Assembly (NCBI GenBank): GCA_964407825.1
Contig: CAYOXD010000053.1
Span: 1-20,660 of the forward strand
Direction: 5' to 3'
DNA: 20,660 nucleotides
Source: CAYOXD01 sp964407825
GTDB lineage: Bacteria > Desulfobacterota > Desulfobacteria > Desulfobacterales > JAFDDL01
The notes beneath the pieces were generated by a model that saw nothing but the letters and a program-made list of their open reading frames with translations, was not told the origin of the DNA and did not search any database. The number at the start of each line of letters is the position of its first letter. Position 1 is the first letter of the stretch. Below are positions 15,250 to 20,660 of the stretch, piece by piece. Both the position numbers and the translations under genes were made by a program.

Positions 15250-16155
15250 ATGACGGCCAAGCTCATCAAAGGAACTGAGATCCGAGAGCAGATTTTAGAG
15301 GAAATCACGGCGGAGGTTGCAAAGATCAAGGACGCTCATGGTGTGGTGCCGGGACTGGTCACGATCCTGGTGGGGGAGAATCCGGCCTCCATATCTTATG
15401 TCACCCTCAAGATAAAAACCGCACACCGGGTGGGATTTAAGGAAATTCAGGACACACAGCCCGCTGACATTTCAGAGAAAGACCTGTTGGCACTGATCGA
15501 TCGATACAACCGGGACGACTCCATCCACGGCATTCTGGTGCAACTGCCCCTGCCGAAACACGTGGACGAAAAGAAGGTCCTCAATGCCATCGATCCGGAC
15601 AAGGATGTGGATGGCTTTCATCCTGTCAACGTCGGGCGGCTCATGATCGGTGGCTCGGAGGTGAAATTCCCGCCCTGCACACCGGCGGGCATTCAGGAGA
15701 TGATCATTCGCGCCGGTGTTGAAACCAGCGGCGCCGAGGTGGTCGTGGTGGGAAGAAGCAACATCGTGGGCAAGCCCATCGCCAATATGATGTTTCAAAA
15801 GGGACCCGGTGCCAATGCCACCGTTACGGTGGTGCATACCCGGACCCGGGACCTGGCCGCCCACTGCAAACGTGCCGATATCCTGATCGTTGCAGCGGGG
15901 GTGCCGGATCTGGTCAAGCCCGAGTGGATCAAACCGGGTGCCTGCGTGATCGATGTGGGCGTCAATCGGGTAGGCGAAAAAATAAGCGAGAAGACCGGAA
16001 AGAAGGTGGCAATCCTGAAGGGGGATGTGGATTTCGACGCAGCCAAGGAGACTGCCGGGTGGATTACTCCCGTACCTGGCGGCGTCGGTCCCATGACCAT
16101 CACCATGTTGATGCTAAATACGCTGAAATCGCTTAAATTCAAACTAGGTATCTGA
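15250..16155 (+). CDS. folD: Bifunctional methylenetetrahydrofolate dehydrogenase / methenyltetrahydrofolate cyclohydrolase
   Basis: FolD interconverts 5,10-methylene-, methenyl- and 10-formyl-tetrahydrofolate in the cytoplasm. The 301-residue protein carries the catalytic Tyr50 and Lys54 (SYVTLKIK), Gln98 in ILVQLPLP, Asp121 in KDVDGFHPVN, the dinucleotide-binding VVVGRSNIVGKP, and PVPGGVGPMT near the C-terminus. AAAGGAG lies seven bases before ATG 15250. Its product chemistry links directly to the glycine cleavage system encoded on the opposite strand, and in anaerobes to acetyl-CoA pathway carbon flow, though no other folate gene is visible here. A strong hairpin follows the stop by only a few bases. 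Confidence 0.97.
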   Translation: MTAKLIKGTEIREQILEEITAEVAKIKDAHGVVPGLVTILVGENPASISYVTLKIKTAHRVGFKEIQDTQPADISEKDLLALIDRYNRDDSIHGILVQLPLPKHVDEKKVLNAIDPDKDVDGFHPVNVGRLMIGGSEVKFPPCTPAGIQEMIIRAGVETSGAEVVVVGRSNIVGKPIANMMFQKGPGANATVTVVHTRTRDLAAHCKRADILIVAAGVPDLVKPEWIKPGACVIDVGVNRVGEKISEKTGKKVAILKGDVDFDAAKETAGWITPVPGGVGPMTITMLMLNTLKSLKFKLGI

Positions 16156-16161
16156 CAGGTG

Positions 16162-16192
16162 GGGGGCGGCGCCGGCCTCCGGCACCGCCCCC
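16162..16192 (+). promoter_or_regulatory. Strong GC hairpin between folD and the M23 gene
   Basis: GGGGGCGG (16162-16169) pairs with CCGCCCCC (16185-16192), and GCCGG (16171-16175) with CCGGC (16179-16183), separated by one C-A mismatch and closed by a three-base loop. No T run follows, so it is not a canonical intrinsic terminator. It could be a pause site, an mRNA 3'-end stabiliser or a translational influence on the next gene. Confidence 0.6.
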
Positions 16193-16227
16193 TGGTCCCC
16201 ATGAAACCACTTATGGGAATGGTGCAT

Positions 16228-17175
16228 ATGCGTAACGAAATTTCTTTGGTTATTCTGGATCATAATGGGTCATCCATCAGGCAGGCGACGGTTTCCAAGG
16301 CCATTTTGAGGGGTAGCGCAGCCATTGCGGCGCTGTCCCTCGTCCTGTTCGCATGGATGGCCTATGACTACATCAACCTTAGGACAACGGTTCATAGGGA
16401 CAAGGCCGCCCAGCAGGAAGCCAAGAAGGCCCATGCGATGGTTGCCTCCCAACGTAAACAGCTCCAGGAATTCGCTTCAAAAATTGGTTCCCTCAAGACC
16501 CAACTCTCCGACCTGATGAAATTCGAGCACAAGATACGGATCATTGCGAACCTCAAGGACGATTCCTCGGAACCTGATGGACTGTTCGGAGTGGGCGGGC
16601 CCGCGCCGGAGGATCTGAACCCCAAGCTGAGCGTCAAGGCACATCATAAACGCCTCATCAGTGAGATGCACAAGCAGGTCAATGAACTCGAGGCGGCCGC
16701 CAGCACCCAGCAGAATCGATTCAAGTCGCTAATCCAGAAGCTGGAAAAGAAGCGAACGATCCTGGCGGCCACCCCCTCCATTTACCCCGTAAAAGGATGG
16801 ATCACCTCGAAGTTCGGCTACCGGATCTCGCCCTTTACAGATCGGCGCGAATTCCATTGTGGCCTGGATATCGCCGCCAGGAAGGGCTCCCCGATCGTTG
16901 CCACGGCGGACGGTATCGTCACCTTTGCCGGTAGAAAGGGGCTCTTGGGCAACTGCGTGGTCATCAACCATGGTTTCGGTCTGGTTACGCGGTATGGCCA
17001 TGCGTGTAAGTTGCTGGTAAAGCGAGGCCAGAGGGTAAAGCGGGGAGATGAGATCGCCGAGGTCGGCAGCACCGGAAGGAGCACCGGTCCCCATGTCCAC
17101 TACGAGGTCTTCGTGAACCACGTGCCCGTCAACCCGATGAAATACGTCCTGGGCGAAGCCTTCGCCAAAAAATAG
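16228..17175 (+). CDS. Membrane-anchored M23 (LytM-type) peptidase with coiled coil
   Basis: The 315-residue protein has a short cytoplasmic N-terminus, one membrane helix at about 25-46 (AILRGSAAIAALSLVLFAWM), a long charged helical part at about 51-180 that looks coiled-coil, and a C-terminal LytM/M23 domain. Zinc ligands are visible: His210 and Asp214 in FHCGLD, and His289 and His291 in GPHVHYEV, with His258 in RYGHA as the additional active-site histidine. All key residues are present, so it is probably an active periplasmic peptidoglycan endopeptidase acting in cell-wall growth or division. ATG 16228 is preferred because the family begins near here and GGGA/ATGG lies upstream. ATGs at 16201, 16213 and 16219 are in frame and cannot be excluded. 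Confidence 0.9.
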   Translation: MRNEISLVILDHNGSSIRQATVSKAILRGSAAIAALSLVLFAWMAYDYINLRTTVHRDKAAQQEAKKAHAMVASQRKQLQEFASKIGSLKTQLSDLMKFEHKIRIIANLKDDSSEPDGLFGVGGPAPEDLNPKLSVKAHHKRLISEMHKQVNELEAAASTQQNRFKSLIQKLEKKRTILAATPSIYPVKGWITSKFGYRISPFTDRREFHCGLDIAARKGSPIVATADGIVTFAGRKGLLGNCVVINHGFGLVTRYGHACKLLVKRGQRVKRGDEIAEVGSTGRSTGPHVHYEVFVNHVPVNPMKYVLGEAFAKK

Positions 17176-17229
17176 GATCACGGCCCTTCCCACTTTGAGT
17201 TTCTCCGGTTCTTTCCAGTCTGTTGGAAT

Positions 17230-17471
17230 GGGGGCATCACCCGTTTCTCACGATTACCCTTGTCGTAATCGACATAAGCAGCCGCATCCTAATCCAATGC
17301 GTAACCCTAAACATTGATAGCCGGAATCCCCGGATCCGAATCGGTATCAGTATCGAAACCGTTTGCGGCATTCGATCGCGATTCCGATATGGACCCCGAT
17401 GAATGATCATGTGAGAGACAGATGAATTTTTCTGCACCGTGCACATTTTGAATGCCGTTCATCGGGAATTG
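17230..17471 (+). repeat. Dispersed module copy 2, upstream of secA
   Basis: The left end 17230-17255 matches 9275-9300 at 23 of 26 bases and the right end 17431-17471 matches 9452-9492 at 28 of 41. Between them are CGATTAC/GTAATCG (17251-17257 and 17265-17271, a perfect 7-bp inverted repeat), TCG at 17263 and 17269, a second series TCC 17335, TCG 17341, TCA 17347, TCG 17353, and a degenerate CGA series around 17373-17398. The gap 17176-17611 contains this module and the secA promoter and no coding sequence I can support. Confidence 0.6.
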
Positions 17472-17490
17472 CTGCCGGCGCTGCCGGCAT

Positions 17491-17520
17491 TTGACCTGTC
17501 AATAGATGGCAAAGTATAGT
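17491..17520 (+). promoter_or_regulatory. Sigma70-type promoter for secA
   Basis: TTGACC (17491-17496, 5 of 6) and TATAGT (17515-17520, 5 of 6) are separated by 18 bases. Transcription would begin near 17527, leaving a leader of about 85 bases to ATG 17612. It sits 20 bases after the right end of the dispersed module. Confidence 0.6.
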
Positions 17521-17611
17521 ATGGTCCCCGTGATGACAGTAGGGTGAAGTCTTTAATTGCAATGGGCTACCGGCCCGCTCACATGGTCGAATTGAGCAGA
17601 GGTGCAGATTC

Positions 17612-20137
17612 ATGTTCATGAAAGCATTAACCCGTATCTTTGGAAGCAAGAACGATCGGGAACTTCGAAAAATGCAGCCCATCATCGATGCCATCAATGA
17701 CGTGGAGCCCAGCCTTCAGGCCATGAGTGATGAGCAGTTGAAGGGGCAGACAATCAAGTTCAAGGAGATGCTGGACCAGGGCGCCTCCGTGGACGACATC
17801 CTTCCCGAAACATTTGCAACGGTTCGCGAGGCTTCGCTGAGAACCCTCGGGATGCGTCATTTCGATGTTCAACTGATCGGTGGCATCGTGTTGCATCGGG
17901 GCAGGATTGCGGAAATGAAAACCGGAGAGGGAAAGACCCTTGTGGCCACCCTGCCGTCCTATCTGAACGCGCTGACGGGCAAGGGGGTTCATATCATCAC
18001 GGTCAACGATTACCTGGCAACCCGGGATATGGAGTGGATGGGCAAGATTCATCAGTTCCTGGGGCTGTCCGTGGGGTGCATTCGCCACGACATGACCGAC
18101 AGCGACCGCAAGAAGGCATATGACTCCGATATCACTTACGGAACCAACAACGAGTTCGGCTTCGATTATCTCCGGGACAATATGCAGTTCGATTCTGAGC
18201 GCCTGGTGCAACGGACGCTTCACTATGCCATCGTGGACGAGGTGGACAGCATTCTGGTGGACGAGGCCCGAACCCCACTCATTATTTCAGGGCCCGCGGA
18301 AAAATCCACCAACCTCTACTACGATGTTAATTCGGTAATTCCGAGACTGACCAAGGAGCGGGATTTCACCATCGATGAAAAGGCTCGCACGGTGGCGTTG
18401 ACCGAGGAGGGGATACCTGCCGCCGAGAAGCTGTTGAACGTCGAGAATCTCTATGACCCCAAGCATATCGATCTGCTTCACCATGTGGAACAGGCCCTGA
18501 AGGCCCATGCGCTTTTCAAGCGTGACGTGGACTACATCGTGAAAAACGGTGAGGTGATCATCGTAGATGAGTTCACCGGCCGGCTCATGCCGGGCCGCCG
18601 GTACAGCGAAGGGCTGCACCAGGCGCTGGAGGCCAAGGAAGGCGTTAAAATCGAGAATGAGAACCAGACCCTGGCCACGGTAACGTTCCAGAACTATTTC
18701 CGCATGTACGACAAACTCTCCGGCATGACCGGCACGGCCGATACGGAAGCCGCGGAATTCAAGAAAATCTATGACTTGGACGTTTCGGTGATTCCAACCC
18801 ACAAGCCGATGGTCCGGAAAGATTTTCCCGATCTCATCTACAAGACCCGGAAGGAAAAATTTGATGCGGCGCTTCAGGAGATCATCGATTTGAACCAAAA
18901 GGGTCAGCCCGTGCTGGTGGGGACCGTCTCCATCGATGTCTCCGAAAACTTCAGCCAGAAGCTCAAACGTCACGGCGTCAAGCACGAGGTCCTGAATGCC
19001 AAGAACCATGAAAAGGAGGCGGAGATCATCAGCATGGCGGGTCAGCGCGGTGCGGTCACCATCTCCACGAACATGGCCGGTCGCGGAACGGATATCGTTC
19101 TGGGCGAGGGGGTCGTTGATCTCGGAGGGCTTCATATCCTCGGAACGGAGCGACATGAGAGCCGGCGTATCGACAACCAGCTGCGGGGTCGCTCCGGCCG
19201 CCAGGGAGATCCGGGCTCCTCGCGGTTCTATCTTTCCCTGGAAGATGACCTGCTGCGTATTTTCGGCGGCGACAAGATCACCGGCTTCATGGAGCGTCTG
19301 GGCATGCAGGAGGGCGAACCCATCGAGCACGGTCTCATCAGCCGTGCGATTGAAAACGCCCAGGCCAAAGTCGAAGGGCATAACTTCGAGATCCGGAAAC
19401 AATTGCTCGAGTACGACGACGTCATGAATCAACAGCGCGAGGTCATTTACCGCCAGCGCCGGGAGGCTCTCGACGGGCACGATCTCTACCCCGTGATCAA
19501 GGAACTCATCGAAGAGAAGGCCGAGGAAATTGCCGATCAGTTTGCCGAGGAGCGGCAACCTCCCGAATTGTGGGATTTTCAGGGGATAGGGGATGCGATC
19601 TTCACCCAGTTCGCCTTCAGAATGGAAAAACCGGACGAGGACACCCTGGATGGGTTGACCGGGGAGGGATTGGCACAGCTTATTGCGGACAGGGCCATCG
19701 AGGTCTATGAGGAGAAGGCCAACATGGTGAGCCCTGAGGCATACCGACAGATGGAGCGGATCGTCATGCTCCAGACCGTCGATAACCTGTGGAAGGATCA
19801 CCTGCTGAGCATGGATCACCTGAAGGAGGGGATCGGGCTTCGCGGCTATGCCCAACAGAACCCACTGATTGTTTATAAAAAGGAAGGGTTCGAAATGTTT
19901 CAGGACATGATTGCCAGGATCAAGGAGGAGGCCCTGTCGATCATGTTCCGGGTTCAGATGGCCACGGAAAGGGAGATGGAGGCCATGCACGAGCCCGAGC
20001 AGGAGCAGCTGACTTTTTCCCATGGCGACGGGTCGACCCGGAAACAACCCGTGAAAAGGTCCGAGGCCAAGGTCGGTCGCAATGCCCTCTGTCCCTGTGG
20101 CAGCGGCAAAAAATACAAAAAATGCTGTGGCCGATGA
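17612..20137 (+). CDS. secA: Preprotein translocase ATPase SecA
   Basis: SecA is the ATP-driven motor that pushes unfolded preproteins through SecYEG. The 841-residue protein is complete. Walker A is MKTGEGKT (102-109), followed by ITVNDYLATRDMEWMG, FGFDYLRDNM, the DEAD-type VDEVDSILVDEARTPLIISG, the preprotein-binding region with FTGRLMPGRRYSEGLHQA, TNMAGRGTDI and QLRGRSGRQGDPGSS in the second nucleotide-binding fold, helical scaffold and wing domains, and the C-terminal zinc tail CPCGSGKKYKKCCGR (827-841), whose ligand pattern is CxCx8CC. ATG 17612 follows GAGGTG by eight bases; ATG 17618 is an alternative two codons later. The gene has its own likely promoter. An M23 peptidase lies just upstream as a separate unit. 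Confidence 0.98.
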   Translation: MFMKALTRIFGSKNDRELRKMQPIIDAINDVEPSLQAMSDEQLKGQTIKFKEMLDQGASVDDILPETFATVREASLRTLGMRHFDVQLIGGIVLHRGRIAEMKTGEGKTLVATLPSYLNALTGKGVHIITVNDYLATRDMEWMGKIHQFLGLSVGCIRHDMTDSDRKKAYDSDITYGTNNEFGFDYLRDNMQFDSERLVQRTLHYAIVDEVDSILVDEARTPLIISGPAEKSTNLYYDVNSVIPRLTKERDFTIDEKARTVALTEEGIPAAEKLLNVENLYDPKHIDLLHHVEQALKAHALFKRDVDYIVKNGEVIIVDEFTGRLMPGRRYSEGLHQALEAKEGVKIENENQTLATVTFQNYFRMYDKLSGMTGTADTEAAEFKKIYDLDVSVIPTHKPMVRKDFPDLIYKTRKEKFDAALQEIIDLNQKGQPVLVGTVSIDVSENFSQKLKRHGVKHEVLNAKNHEKEAEIISMAGQRGAVTISTNMAGRGTDIVLGEGVVDLGGLHILGTERHESRRIDNQLRGRSGRQGDPGSSRFYLSLEDDLLRIFGGDKITGFMERLGMQEGEPIEHGLISRAIENAQAKVEGHNFEIRKQLLEYDDVMNQQREVIYRQRREALDGHDLYPVIKELIEEKAEEIADQFAEERQPPELWDFQGIGDAIFTQFAFRMEKPDEDTLDGLTGEGLAQLIADRAIEVYEEKANMVSPEAYRQMERIVMLQTVDNLWKDHLLSMDHLKEGIGLRGYAQQNPLIVYKKEGFEMFQDMIARIKEEALSIMFRVQMATEREMEAMHEPEQEQLTFSHGDGSTRKQPVKRSEAKVGRNALCPCGSGKKYKKCCGR

Positions 20138-20187
20138 CCACGCGTTTTGGGGCGATTCGCCAACAGTCGGTGTATACGCAAGAACTC

Positions 20188-20217
20188 TTTACAAGTGTTG
20201 CGGTGGATGTTTATAAT
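20188..20217 (+). promoter_or_regulatory. Sigma70-type promoter for clpS
   Basis: TTTACA (20188-20193, 5 of 6) and a perfect TATAAT (20212-20217) are 18 bases apart. Transcription would begin near 20224, leaving a leader of about 110 bases. The gap 20138-20336 shows no other feature. Confidence 0.6.
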
Positions 20218-20336
20218 AAATTCGGTGCTGCCGAGGGACTGACACTGCGGCAGATTCAAGTGGGATCCCAGGCAACCTGCCCGAAAGGCTTGGATCATAT
20301 GCGATTGCCGGCCGTCTCTGGGCAGGGGAGGTGGTG

Positions 20337-20648
20337 ATGAGCGACTACGGAACCCATACCGGAGAAGAGGTGGAAACCGGCATCCGGGAGGATGTACGGG
20401 AGCCGCGGATGTTTAAAGTATTATTACTCAACGACGATTATACAACCATGGAGTTTGTTGTCGCCGTTTTGATAAATGTATTCCATAAATCCCAGGAGGC
20501 GGCCACACATATCATGCTGAACGTGCATCGCCGGGGCAGCGGCCTCTGCGGTGTCTATACCCGTGATGTGGCGGAGACAAAGGTGGAAAGGGTGCACAGT
20601 CTGGCAAGGGAAAACGGCTATCCCCTCAGATGTACCATGGAGGACTAA
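20337..20648 (+). CDS. clpS: ATP-dependent Clp protease adaptor ClpS
   Basis: ClpS binds proteins with destabilising N-terminal residues and hands them to ClpA for degradation. The 103-residue protein has the family length. The N-degron pocket residues are visible: Asn32, Asp33 and Asp34 in LLNDDYTTMEFVV, Met38, Met60 and His64 in HIMLNVHRRG, followed by GVYTRDVAETKVERV. The flexible N-terminal tail of about 24 residues that engages ClpA is present. ATG 20337 is preceded by GGGGAGG; GTG codons at 20331 and 20334 are in frame but overlap that site. The gene is followed after four bases by the likely clpA start. Confidence 0.95.
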   Translation: MSDYGTHTGEEVETGIREDVREPRMFKVLLLNDDYTTMEFVVAVLINVFHKSQEAATHIMLNVHRRGSGLCGVYTRDVAETKVERVHSLARENGYPLRCTMED

Positions 20649-20652
20649 CACT

Positions 20653-20660
20653 ATGATCAG
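20653..20660 (+). CDS. clpA: Probable start of clpA, cut by the window end
   Basis: Only ATGATCAG is visible, encoding Met-Ile and part of a third codon. GGAGGA at 20639-20644 is a well-spaced ribosome site, and clpA commonly follows clpS, with MIS being a usual ClpA beginning. The call rests on context only. Confidence 0.4.

Noticed and set aside
18287..20047. 586-codon open frame on the minus strand
   Set aside because: It lies wholly opposite secA, has no family likeness, and such long antisense frames are common in GC-rich genes with biased third positions.
20122..20337. 71-codon open frame after secA
   Set aside because: It starts inside the secA end, overlaps a good promoter and the clpS ribosome site, and its composition is not protein-like.

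Overview
The window is a gene-dense bacterial chromosome segment, GC-rich by eye. It carries housekeeping and biosynthetic genes in several transcription units and shows no transposase, integrase, phage gene, tRNA, rRNA or CRISPR array. The gene set suggests a sulfate-reducer-type deltaproteobacterium (Desulfobacterota, Desulfobacterales-like): a HDOD protein, a SUMF1-domain lipoprotein/secreted-type protein, ileS-lspA-lgt-holA with an unusually long HolA, a double-ACT GcvR-like protein, a membrane M23 peptidase before secA, and clpS before a probable clpA. The taxonomy is inferred from protein character, not from a marker search.

Layout. Positions 2-700 hold the 3' part of a HDOD gene, convergent with a SUMF1-domain gene (710-1594, minus). 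Next come an unrecognised conserved-looking gene (1745-2539) and an OsmC-family gene (2693-3100). Positions 3513-9210 form a probable operon of isoleucyl-tRNA synthetase, the two lipoprotein-processing enzymes LspA and Lgt, and DNA polymerase III delta. Pyruvate kinase and a GcvR-like ACT protein follow (9550-11542). On the minus strand, gcvH-lipB-lipA (13693 down to 11645) is a compact lipoylation unit: LipB loads octanoate on GcvH and LipA inserts sulfur. Divergent from it run argC, folD and an M23 peptidase (14159-17175). FolD belongs to the same one-carbon chemistry that the glycine cleavage system feeds. SecA (17612-20137), ClpS (20337-20648) and the first codons of a likely clpA close the window.

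The most unusual content is intergenic. At least six, possibly seven, gene gaps contain short tracts with strict six-base periodicity of the form (TCGNNN)n, or its complement (CGANNN)n. Several share an exact 20-23 base core (CGTTGTCGTTGTCGTAAT). Two gaps (before ileS and pyk) and more loosely two others (before the OsmC gene and secA) carry both orientations as inverted arms. The gaps before pyk and before secA also match each other at their outer ends, including a hairpin at the left end and a 41-base right end, which suggests a roughly 220-240 base dispersed module. None of these tracts was seen inside a coding region. I know no named family that fits, and its function is open.

Three sigma70-like promoters can be proposed: before ileS, before secA (good) and before clpS (good). 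There is one terminator-like hairpin after holA.
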